Origin: Perkinsus chesapeaki
Lineage: Eukaryota; Perkinsozoa; Perkinsida; Perkinsidae
NCBI GenBank assembly: GCA_013115145.1
Contig: JAAPAO010000248.1
Coordinates: 1 to 47,302 of the forward strand
Reading direction: 5' to 3'
DNA length: 47,302 nucleotides
The notes below the pieces were generated by a model, which was not told the DNA's origin, searched no databases, and saw nothing but the letters and a program-made list of their open reading frames with translations. Below are positions 12,981-24,541 of the stretch, piece after piece. Position numbers and translations under genes: made by a program. Each line of letters starts with the position of its first letter. Position 1 is the first letter of the stretch.

Positions 12981-13370
12981 ATGAGCAAAGGGCACCGGCA
13001 ATGGATACCAACGATGCCGGCCTCATCCCAACGGCGTGCGGTTATGGCTTTCCTGAGTATGACATTTCTATTATCAATATATTGGCAATCGAGACATATA
13101 AGCCTGACGGTAGATAAGCCGACAGTTGCTGTGGCGAAGGAGGAAATTTATAATAGTAACATCAGACAGGCTTTGGCATCAATAACGGAACCGCGTTTAG
13201 TTGAGACCCCGATTAGCTCAGCATGCCCAAAGAGTTGCCCATCACGTTACTTGAGTGGCAATAAATATGTGTGTTGTAATGAAGGTAGATGTAGCAGAGC
13301 AATTGCTGATTGTCCACCACCTTACGGAATATGTCAACAACAATGTAATCAACATCATCAATCAATCTAA
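12981..13370 (+). CDS. Small signal-anchored, Cys-rich protein
   Basis: A 129-residue single-exon frame. A basic N terminus (residues 1-19, including SQRRAV) precedes a hydrophobic stretch AVMAFLSMTFLLSIYW, which fits a signal peptide or type II signal anchor. The C-terminal 45 residues carry eight cysteines in the pattern C-x3-C-x11-CC-x4-C-x6-C-x6-C-x3-C (CPKSC, YVCCNEGRC, ADC, GICQQQC), suggesting a compact disulfide-bonded domain outside the cytoplasm. No family recognised. Short Cys-rich secreted proteins are common among parasite surface or effector proteins, but nothing here proves such a role. There is no obvious partner gene; the region downstream is unresolved. Confidence 0.55.
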   Translation: MSKGHRQWIPTMPASSQRRAVMAFLSMTFLLSIYWQSRHISLTVDKPTVAVAKEEIYNSNIRQALASITEPRLVETPISSACPKSCPSRYLSGNKYVCCNEGRCSRAIADCPPPYGICQQQCNQHHQSI

Positions 13371-14970
13371 ACAATACCATCAGGCTCAGTGAAGGTCCTC
13401 GTAATTAACGAAAGTGCACCAGAACCGGTATCACCCGTGCCCCTATGTCTCGCATTATCCCTGAATTCAGAAGCCCATGGCCGATCAAGCCTGTAGAATG
13501 CCCACTACTGCTAGAGTTGGTGGATCCTCGAACATAGGCAACGATATGAGCGCATATTGGCATGTATGTCTCGCAACCCCTCACCGTGATGACGTGCATG
13601 AGTTGTAGGCCTTGGGGGTGGCTGCTGTGACAGGGCAGTCATTCAGCGCACAAGCTGGTATGGGTGGCTCGACCTTCACCGGCTACTTGCCAACTCAGTG
13701 GCATCCTCCCGCTGACTGGCATGGTGATGCCGAGTAGTGGATAGCACTTCTGCTGTGTCCTTCTTTGCTCGTACCAGGAGAGGCAGAGAAGCATGCGAAT
13801 GCAAACGGCCCGAGTTCCCTCACGAGTGCATCGGGGCTTGGACCGAGGTCCGCGGGCTTATACGAGACTTTGTACTTGGATGTTATTTGGTCCATCTAGT
13901 CCACGATTAGGTTCATGATTCTCTCACCCGAGCTGGCCTAACTCAGCAAGTGAAGGACGATATTCTTCCTGATGAAGTATTTGTACATCAACGCTGCGCC
14001 TGGGAGACACTCCTTCTACATGGTCGGATCTAGGCAGCAGCTTCCGTGATTCTAGTAGTACTTCAGGTATGTATGGTCCAATGTCATTCTCGGTATTTGG
14101 CCAAGCGATGAGGGCGACAACAACTAGGGTAACATTTATCGAAGGAAAGGCTGGAGATCCTTGGCTCTGTGTCAAAGTCACATCATGCATCTTATTAATT
14201 GTATTATCCCTGAGTTAACCTTAGATACGCGAGAGTATCCAAGACTATATCAGAAAGGATCATCCAAACGTATCTTTTAGAGTTCTTCTTGGTGACACCA
14301 ACCCCCAATCAATCTCACTTGACTTTGCCAGGCTGGTGCAGTGATCATCCCTCGAATGCTTATCATTATTTCCCTATCCCGTAGGTTTATGCTCCAATAT
14401 TAGTTCGCGGCCCATCATCGTTTAATTTATGGGCAGCACTTGCCAATCGTGGTCAGGTAACCGTTCACTGTCTCCCCTCCAGCCCTCATCTCTAAATTCA
14501 ACTTCACTTTTATTAGCAGTTGGTATCTCCTTGCCATAGAGTAGCACATCACCACCTCGTCGAGTTATACGGCTTCTCGGCCCATTCCCGCTTTTCTCAG
14601 GTCTATTCGCCTCCTAATCCTGAGTCATGGGGATGGTCTACTGTTGAGTTGGGCAGTGATTGGCATTGGGTTACTACGGCCAGAGTGCTTACTAGGAATA
14701 TCGCCAAAGAAGAGGTTGGTTACTGCGGTTGCGGTATCAAATGCTTTCATAGCTCAAACTGAAGCGTCCAATAGAGAAAAAGCCACGTAAGGATGGTGAG
14801 CCAGCATGGACAGATATCTTCCTCGAGAGGGCTCTTCCTTGGCTGCAGGAGGATCCACGTTGGTTCAAGCATGTTAATAACTGACAATAGCTGCTTATTT
14901 CTTCACCACATCATTAGTAATTGTGTTTATCATCAGTACCATATAGCCTTCATCAGTCTGACCAGTTACC
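13371..14970. other. Unresolved region with broken protein-like stretches
   Basis: No complete gene could be assembled. Plus-strand reading shows protein-like pieces in shifting frames, for example SFSAQAGMGGSTFTGYLPTQ near 13640, QQVKDDILPDEVFVHQRCAW near 13950 and PNPESWGWSTVELGSDWHW near 14610, separated by stops that simple short introns do not all remove. This could be a multi-exon gene with unusual introns or a decaying gene or transposon. A minus-strand frame at 13924-14190 is also open but looks like a shadow. Confidence 0.35.
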
Positions 14971-16335
<1,365 letters not shown>

Positions 16336-17636
16336 TGTCTGCTACTGGTCTTACTGTGGATTGATGATTTATGCTTGAAATTGTTTCTCACTGAGAGCTG
16401 CGGATTTGCGTTGTAAGTGGCCGTCATTCATCGATCGACGAATATCTTTGGGAATCGCTTAATAAAGAGTTGTAGCCCAAATACAGTGGGTTTCCCTATT
16501 AAGGCTATTCCTGTGCATTCGGATCCTTAACCATCCATCAGCTCCCCAGTAGGTCTCCCAGCTATTCTGCAGTGCATGTATAAAGATCGGATATAAACAT
16601 AAGGATATAAATATGTATAAAGATAAGGATATAAACATCGGGTCTTACGAGTACGGAGAAGTATCATGTTTCAGTGAAACTTAAATCTGTAAACGCTCAG
16701 TGTCCTAGAAGTTCTAGGCTAGAGCGCATTGTTGGACGCATGCCGAGATCCTAACGCTGCCGCAGAGGCTTCCCACCGTACACGAAGCTTCGACGAGGCC
16801 GACAAGCGCCGACCATTCTATATCGGCTAAGCCCATGCGTCTCTTCAACAACTGACAGAATCGTGCAAGACTGCTGCGAAAACAGTTTTAAACTGTGCCT
16901 CGAACACCGTCGACCACCGTATGGGGTTCACGATCTTCGGACAGTTTTTTTAAGAGGTTATCGTGCTCCGTTGGGTGCTGATGCCGCTGTTGATTGGTGA
17001 CTCTGCCGTCGATGGGCGGGTTGATTGAGATTACTTACAAACACCCGTGAGGCATACCACCGGCACTGTCAGAGTGAATAGCAGTAGTTTCGTCATCAAT
17101 GAGGCAACTATCAAGTTTGTTCAACATTGTACAAGCCTCGATCGAGACCGTCTATGTACTCTAGCAACGAGACTTTCAACACTGTACAAGTGACAACGCA
17201 AGCTGCAAACCGAAGAGAAAGTCCGAGGAGAGTCATAAGGCAATAGTAAGGGTATTTTACAATGGGATCGTTCAGCTTCGTTCACGACCGCCTTCGCCAC
17301 AGGGCTAGAATGGTATTCTTGTTTTTCATAGCCTAACAAAGCATACACTGACACATTACCGCAACCACAGAGCTCACCATAGCTGTTATCGGGGCCACTA
17401 CAAACACCAACATTATGAGGGCTCCAGTGAGATATGAAAGAAATGAATAATCCAAGTCTGCCGCCGCCGGTGCCGCTATACTATTATCAGCTGCTCCCAT
17501 TTGTATATGTTATCAAAACCTGCTAAAACTGATCACTGTACTGTACTGAACGCAAAACACTATTCCACACCGGGAGCAACAACAGCAACAGTTCATGCTT
17601 CATTGGCCTCATCTTGCACATTGTCCTCCTCATTAC
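16336..17636. other. Intergenic region with short AT-rich direct repeats
   Basis: No gene supported. Around 16575-16640 a motif like TATAAAGAT(AA)GGATATAAACAT is repeated about three times, forming a small AT-rich repeat cluster. The rest (16640-17600) has no long open frame or recognisable element. It lies between convergent genes (TPI plus, ankyrin minus). Confidence 0.5.
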
Positions 17637-18432
17637 CTACACAACAGATACGCTGCCCGCACGCCCCAGCCTACCCTCAAGGGTTTCACCATCCTCTGTA
17701 GGCTGCTGATCATCATCAGTGCTCTCCTCCTTGGAAGCCTCCTCCAACACTTCACCTTCCTCGACAGCATACCTGTAAATAGCGTTGATACGCTTTACTG
17801 CAGCTCTCTTGGACCTATTCTTCCATGCGCCCTTGTAGAAGAGCCAATCCGCCATCTGCGGTTCCCCTGCAAATGCCGCCAGATGTTGCACAGTCATCCC
17901 TGCTGAATCCGTGCTGTTCATTCTGAAGCAGACTTCTTCCACTTTCACCAGCCAGGATCTCTCACATAGCTCCCTTCGACACCAGCAACGCCACCGCATC
18001 ATGCTTTCGGGCGCAGACGGCTTGGAATAAAGCTGACTCACCGGCACTGAAGATGAGGCGAGAATGCGCAGAGGGCTCATTGACCACGACTTAGTCGTGA
18101 CGACTACCCACCCATCTAGAGTGTTAATATCTGCACTGCTCTCCAAGAGTAGCTCCACTAATGCTGTATGGCCATATCTAGCGGCTTCATGCAATGGAGT
18201 GCTGATAACATAATAAGATATTAACACGTTGAACAAGTAACTAACCGCCCATCTCGATCCTTGAAGTTAACATCAGCACGCTTGTCGATGAGATATCTCA
18301 CTGCGGGCTCATTGTTCTTCCAGGTAGCCTCCCAAAGAGCGCTAAGGTAAGGCACCACCACTGCGGAGCTAGATAATAACGTAGATTATACATACCTTCT
18401 AAAGTACGGTTTTTCACTGTAGTTGAGGCCAT
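17637..18432 (-). CDS. Ankyrin-repeat protein
   Basis: Protein-interaction protein built of about four ankyrin repeats. Start at 18432 (MASTTVKNRTLE). Spliced exons read ALWEATWKNNEPAVRYLIDK, then DGRTPLHEAARYGHTALVEL with LLESSADINTLDG, then ESALFQAVCARKHDAVALLV, then MTVQHLAAFAGEPQMADWLF with YKGAWKNR. The TPLHEAARYGH block is a textbook ankyrin core. Introns are short, with GTATGT, GTTAGT, GTAGTC and GTGAGA donors. The tail after residue about 150 is acidic (EEGEVLEEASKEESTDDD) and probably disordered; it ends at 17637. No catalytic domain is fused. The specific partner cannot be inferred. It converges on TPI and lies upstream of the two zinc transporters on the other side. Confidence 0.8.
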
Positions 18433-18760
18433 CTTGGCCTTGTATTCGGACTACTTCGCTGGCCAGGAATCTTACACCTTTCTCGCCGTCCATCATACCA
18501 AGTCGCGCTTGTTTCATCAACTCTTTATTGTTCTCCAACGCCATTACTATTGCTTATCTTCACACTATGACAACAACTCCTATACTTCCCATCAACACAG
18601 CAACCAAACTGAATGAATACAAAATTCTGAATGTAAGCCATTCAGCACCACCAAGATGAAGCTAATGGGCAATAAGCCTGTGTGGTGGTGGCATGAGAGA
18701 AAAAGTATCAAACAGAGTTTGCCAAACCTTCACTGTATCATACAAAAGTCGGCAATGCAC

Positions 18761-20462
18761 TCAAACTGGGCTTCTGATATCATCATCCTCATCATCACCG
18801 ATCGACTCCCTATCGACTTCAGAGGTGTTACCATCGCAGGTAGACTCTCCAGTGTAGCAAGAATCTCTGTGGCAGCAAGCATCCTGAAACATGCACGCTA
18901 CATAACGATGAAAGGCACAACAGAATTCACCTTCCTTTCATCGGAATTAAGATCCTCCGGAGAGCTTGCCTCCAACTGGAAGGTAGAGTGTGTTATGCCC
19001 AACTCCTGCGCAACTTTTTTAGCTTCCGCCAACACCGCACCTAAAGCGCCTGCATTTTAGTAAATAACACAGCAGCTCAACACAATCTACCGCAATTGTG
19101 GCATCCTTCCAGAGCAAGATGGGCTGTACAGATCGGGTTGGCAGATCCAACGTTCCAAACATGCACATCATGAACCTGGTTACGGTAACCGTAAGATACT
19201 TCAGAGGTTGGAAAGAGCTTACACATTGTACATGCTGAATATTCTTAAGTTGTTTGGCAAACCTAGTGACATCAACGTCCTCTGGGGCCTTTTGCATAAG
19301 AGCACTCAAAGACCGTCTCAGAGTACCTGCACAACAGTGAGCAGCAGCATGGGACAAGGTGAGACGGTAAGTATTACGGTAGGTTGTAAGAAGGACCAGT
19401 ATTGAGAATATTATAGTACAAATGGGATCAAAGTAACTAATAAAAGTGTTAGATAGGGAAGGATAGTAATAATAATAATGATGACACTACTTCCAATGAG
19501 AGATACCATCACTAGTGTAGCCAATGTCAAATGGCTTCCACCATATCAGTACAGCAGCAACAATAACTCCAATAGACTGAACCTGTGAACGTACTAATAG
19601 CATACCACCGCCAGCCTCATCATCATCAACAAGCCGAGCTACTACTTACCAGATCCCCAAGTATATGAATGAAAGCAGCATCCAGCGCAAGGTTGCGTAT
19701 ACGACGACTTGGAGGAGGAGAAGTACGATGGGCAGATTCATGACCGTCATTACCTGTATTTATAGACTACAAGGCTGCTGCTGTCTTTTACTATAATACA
19801 TTTATTACCTTCCTCATCGACGTGCTCTGAATCATTATGGCCATCAATGTGACCGTGACCATGACTATGCCCATGACTATGCCCATGACTGTGATTGTGA
19901 CCAAGCACAAGCATCATGATAATATTCACAACAAGGCCAGCAACCTGATGTATCGTTAACCAAGAAGCTAGGGAGCGAGTAGCATACTGCTAAGGAGAAC
20001 ATCACTGTGCCATTGACATCTTCAGGAGTAATAAACCTCTTAATAGCCTCGACAAATAGTATGATAGTCGTTGCCCAAATAATCATTATCGATATCAACG
20101 CTCCAACAACCTCAGACTGCCAAAACCCATATCTGCCAGTACTTCACTAAAGCACAACCAACAACAACTACTACGTGTAATATGAGTTGGCCTTGCGACT
20201 GCTTAGCTTTATAGCAATCAAAGATACTATAAACCCAGATATATCTGATAGAATATGAGCAGCGTCAGCTACCTAAAAGAAGCCAGCTGTGTCGGATGCA
20301 TACAGGGAGCTAGTTTACTATGGCGAGCGATCTTGCGATGATGCCTCCTACAACCTCTGCGATCATAAAAATTGTCGCTATAGCTATAACAGCCAAGAGC
20401 CTTCGCTTTATACGCTTTAGTTCATGTTCACGACTATTACGACCCATAGCTGCTGCACTCAT
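18761..20462 (-). CDS. Cation diffusion facilitator (ZnT-type zinc transporter), copy A
   Basis: Proton-coupled Zn efflux or organelle-loading transporter. Start 20462: [18 protein letters not shown], then TM1 with [17 protein letters not shown]2 [14 protein letters not shown] (HxxxD), TM3-4 [20 protein letters not shown] and [15 protein letters not shown], a cytosolic His-rich loop ([18 protein letters not shown]), TM5 [13 protein letters not shown] (HxxxD) and TM6 [19 protein letters not shown]. Paired HxxxD sites are the zinc-selective form. The C-terminal domain shows [20 protein letters not shown] and [13 protein letters not shown] last exon adds [19 protein letters not shown] and an acidic end at 18761. 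Introns are short; the frame of the final exon is supported by the matching Cys motif in copy B, about 115 nt upstream on the same strand. Confidence 0.88.
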
Positions 20463-20576
20463 TCAAGGTGAAAGAAAAAGAGTTGACCCTGCCATGTGAT
20501 ACATTGATGAGAACACAACAAGCTGCAAGACTGTACTCGGTGGGAAATGCGACGAGTTAAAACCCACTACTATAGT

Positions 20577-22745
20577 TCAGATATAATACGGTGATGCCGA
20601 TAGCGTCTGGAAGGCATCGGTGACGCTTATGGTGGATGGAAAAGTGACACAAGGCACAGCAGACTCCTCAACGGCGATGACTTTTCCTGGCTCTTGTGAT
20701 TAAAGCAATATATTCTACATCATCAGTGTTGTGGCTGAAAATGGGACAATCTCCAGGACCCATATTAGATATTATAGTTTACCTTAAGCAATGGCGACGA
20801 GCCCTTCGGTGAGACTATAACAACTGGTGCTGATATGGCCTCTGATGGAGCACCACATGTATCATCTCCTTTATTACATGCTTGATTATGACAACATGAA
20901 TTCTACAAAGTGGAAATAAACCCATGTGCTATCAAACTTATCTACGCCTACTACGGAGAATACCATAACCCATCTAAAAGTGTGATATTATACCGTGCAT
21001 AATAATATATAAGCCATTCCAAACAATAAAGTCTATTGTGCCCTGGTTATTATACGGTCTCCCTCTAGAATCCTTTAGTACCTGTAGCCTGTCCACATCG
21101 ACATCTTCAGCTCTTGCCTCTAGCTGAAAGGTGGTATGGCTTATACCCATATCGTTAGCTACCTTGGTAGCTTCATCTAGTACTTGACCTAAGCCATCAT
21201 ATTATACTACCCATTATCCAGTACTGCTACTACTTACTGCAGTTAGAGCAGCCTGATACAACTATATGAGCGGTACATATAGCACTACTAGAGCCTATGC
21301 TCCATACATGGACATCGTGTACCTAAGTTGATAGTAACCAAGACTATCCTTTACTGCTACTACCCCCTTACACATTGGACATGCTCCACATGCCTTAGCT
21401 TAGTCTGTAGTAAATCCACATCTACGTCATCCGGTACTCTTTGCATCAGGATATGCACTGATTGCTTTACAGTCTCTAAAAAGAAGGAGTATACAGGTGA
21501 ATGATAGTGGTGAATGCAGAGGAGGAAGACTGCCTACTGAAGGTGGTGAACATAACCAGGATCGAGAATAGTACGGTACAAGCCGGATCTGCGTAGCTGA
21601 TCAAAAAGCCGGTGCAGTACAAACACTACGTAAGCGATACCTACTTCCATTTTGAAACACCGTCAGCATAGCCGACATTAAAAGGCTTCCAATAGATGAG
21701 CACGGCAGCTAGCAGCACTCCAAGGGATTGTATCTTAGAAAGGTTTATGGCAATACTGTGGTGGTGGCGTTGGGATACTTACTATATCTCCAAGGACATG
21801 TACCACTGCTGCATCTAGGGCAAGATTGTGGCTTTCTGAAGGGAAGGCTTGAATAAGCTATAGAGTATGTATCTTACCGTGGGAGTGACTGTGACTATGA
21901 CTGTGTCCCTCTTCAACGTCGGAAGCCTGCTGCTTCCCATGGGAATGGCCATGAGAGGCTCCACCATGGGTGTGGTTATGGCCAAGGGTTGCCATAAGGC
22001 AAAAGTTAACAAGCAAACCAATCAACTGGAAATGGCACAGTACTGACTGGTACCAAGTTGAGCGCTACTTACCGCCATAATGCTCATAAGGCCACCATTG
22101 ACCTCCTCCAGCTTGATGAACCTCTGTATGGCCTCCCATAGTAGGACACCTGTCATGAACCATACTATCATAACAGAGAACAAGGCCCCTAGGATCTCAG
22201 CCTGTCGGTAGCCGTATCTGCGGGAAGATGTGGGGGAAAGTTGGTAGAAAAGGAACTGTTACGTGTATTGGGATGTAGGGGCTTTGGCTGCCAGAACAAC
22301 AGCGAAGAGAGATACAGCAAATCCTGATACATCAGACATAATATGGGCAGCATCAGTAACCTGATCAGAAGAAAGAGTGGTATGAGATAATATACCAAGT
22401 GCCTTACAATAGCAAGGGAATGTGCTAATATACCACCAACGATCTCGAGTATCATGAAGAACACAGACAGGCATATAGCCCTTCGAAGCCTCCGCTGAAC
22501 CTATTTGATCAACCTTACTATAGTAATAGTTATTAACCTCCTACATCCCTGGCCTGTTCCATCTCCTCAGTAGTCTGAGCTCTACCTCTATTAGGGGCTG
22601 GTACTATCCTTTCCTTAGGTATTGCTACTGCTGTTAGACTTGTATTAGTTATACTATTCCTTCCCTTAATAGCAGCAGGATGAGTATGATCTGATGGCCC
22701 CTGTGCATCGAGTAAAGGGGATTTCAATTCAGAAGGGGATGTCAT
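20577..22745 (-). CDS. Cation diffusion facilitator (ZnT-type zinc transporter), copy B
   Basis: Tandem paralogue of copy A with the same exon plan. Start 22745 (MTSPSELKSPLLDAQGPSD) with a longer cytosolic N tail than copy A. TM1 LEIVGGILAHSLAI; TM2 VTDAAHIMSDVSGFAVSLFA; then AEILGALFSVMIVWFMTGVL, LIGLLVNFCLMATLGHNHTH, a His-rich loop (HGHSHGKQQASDVEEGHSHS), TM5 ALDAAVVHVLGDI and TM6 SLGVLLAAVLIYWKPFNVGY. The cytosolic domain carries MQRVPDDVDVDLLQTKLRHV and MGISHTTFQLEARAEDVD, followed by a Cys exon NSCCHNQACNKGDDTCGAP. The 3' end is uncertain: a last short exon may run to 20577. The differing His loop lengths and N tails suggest different regulation or membranes, but location cannot be read from sequence. 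Confidence 0.85.
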
Positions 22746-22986
22746 AATTAATAACTAACTGACACCCATTACTGTCTTTCCCATTATACTACCCATCGGG
22801 CTAGAAGTCAGCAAGTCACAACGGCACCTCTCTTCCCACCACTATTCTGCTAAGTATTTAGCGCTCGCCCTGTGGCCTTTCGCCCTTCACCGTGAGTCTT
22901 CTTCTTCTCCTTCCCGTCCTATATTAGCGATATTATTCTATGCAGTTCATTCAAGTGGCATTCGGCCACTTCGATATTTGTTACCA

Positions 22987-24198
22987 ATGAGATTTTTTGA
23001 ACGTACCCACACATTTCCATACGACTGGGAAACATGTAAGTTAGTAGCGGGCGGCAGCGTGATGCGTTCCTGTTGAGCTCGGTTTAAGTATATCCATGGA
23101 TTCCGGGGGTGTATTATACACCATTGCTTTCATTAGTAATAGGAAAGATACTCGACGAGGTTGACCATGCAAGATGCATGATATGTCGAGAATTGTTATT
23201 TTGACATCTTCCAAATGAGAGTGAAACATCAGGTACATCGGCTTGGTGGACCAAGTATCCTAATCCCGAGCAGGCTCATGTGAAGGAGGTTGACACCCTT
23301 TGCCGAGAAGTGGATAAGGACTCAGGGGTACCATCTCACCCCTTCATGCAGTGTAGAGGTTTTCTATAGAAACTGCGAGTCCGACGATTGTTCTATCTCG
23401 AGTACGATCTCCCAAGTTGGGTTAAAGTGATGTACAAAAGGAATATGGAGGTAGTGACCAGCAGTGTGCTAGTGCCGCATTATCGATATAGGGATATGCT
23501 ATTGAGGACGTCGAATGTGATGTTAAGAAGAAGGTCCTCGTGGCAAAGGGATCCAACTACACCTTCAGTAGGCCTCCGCTTCCTCCTCGATAGCCTTATT
23601 GAACATATCTGCAGGCAGCTTTTTCCGCATGCAGGAGACCATCACTTACGAGCGCCATCCAGAGAACCCAGAGTAGGTCACCAATCACTCTTGGCCGCCT
23701 AACATTCGCCTGTCAGGTGGACCCTTTACCACCAACGTATGAATTTTACCGTATCTGGCTTAGGGGTACTCTGCGGTAGACTAGAGCAGGCAGCCCGAGA
23801 CAGCTCGGCTCAGAAGGCCCATAATGGTAATAGATGGAGGTGGCGTGGGAATGACGGCTTTGTAGGAGTCACTGTCATGCACAAATTAATAGAACGTTTA
23901 CATCTTACTAACTGGAAAGCCGACTTGGATTCCTGGAGGCAAGAGGTAGTAGCTGGGAATAGAACCCAGGACCGCCTGGATGAGAGTACGGATGCTTAAC
24001 CAGGTCTCCAAGATGACTGATGATGCCTTGGAGAAGGGCCGCATTACCGCAGGAGAGGCGGCCGAACGTCTGAGACGGTTCCAATCGGAAGCGAAGGGTC
24101 GCATCCAACGGGTGGAGACCTCCTTCATCAACCGAGTTGCCAGAGCTGCAGTAGTACCCATGCCTTTCACTCTGACCAGAGAAGCTGCTGCTCTTTAG
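22987..24198 (+). CDS. PRELI/MSF1 (Ups) domain lipid-transfer protein
   Basis: Likely shuttles phosphatidic acid or phosphatidylserine across the mitochondrial intermembrane space, as known for PRELI/Ups proteins. Eight exons (22987-23035, 23233-23327, 23370-23450, 23507-23567, 23615-23672, 23717-23826, 23866-23945, 24004-24198) sum to exactly 243 codons including the stop, so every phase fits. The N terminus MRFFERTHTFPYDWETC plus WWTKYPNPEQAHVKEVDTL is diagnostic; next come EVDKDSGKLRVRRLFYLEYD with LPSWVK, NYTFSSFFRMQETITYERHP with ENPEWTLYHQR, and NFTVSGLGVLCGRLEQA, matching the family start to end. The first intron is unusually long (about 197 nt) against 39-58 nt for the others. A C-terminal helical extension (MTDDALEKGRITAGEAAERL) goes beyond the core. 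PRELI works with a small TRIAP1/Mdm35 partner, not found here. Confidence 0.87.
23946..24003 (-). other. Intron of the PRELI gene containing a tRNA T-arm-like hairpin
   Basis: The 58-nt intron holds a perfect 5-bp stem with a 7-nt loop at 23953-23969. On the minus strand it reads CTGGGTTCTATTCCCAG, the shape of a tRNA T arm with a near-consensus internal promoter B box (GGTTCTATTCC). Upstream minus-strand sequence TGGTTAAGCATCCGT loosely resembles a D arm. No matching acceptor stem was found, so it is not an intact tRNA. Confidence 0.4.
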
Positions 24199-24541
24199 GT
24201 TCACTGTGATGCCGGGGAGGTTGCCTCAACTCTAATAGACCATAACGATTTCCCCCCTTCACCGTCGCCCGAGTCCACTTCGGACTAGGGCATTAGGTGG
24301 CCGTATTAGGGATCATGCTTGCTCTATTATTACTAATACTATCGATGCCTATGTAATTTACTTTTTCCAGCCATCATACACCCCGGCACTATATCATGTT
24401 TCGTGTGCCCAGGCGTATCTTAGGTCGGGTTTGACCCTCTGCATCATTTAAGCCTTACCATTATAGTGGATGATGATTTATTTATGTGTTGAGTTCAAGT
24501 TGATCTATAGAGTGTCTTTAGTACATCCCCTTCTGTAGTCC

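Noticed and set aside
18421-18445. AGGCCATCTTGGCCTTG resembling a dinoflagellate-type spliced-leader sequence
   Set aside because: Only partial similarity, no downstream donor and Sm-site arrangement, and it covers the start codon region of the ankyrin gene.
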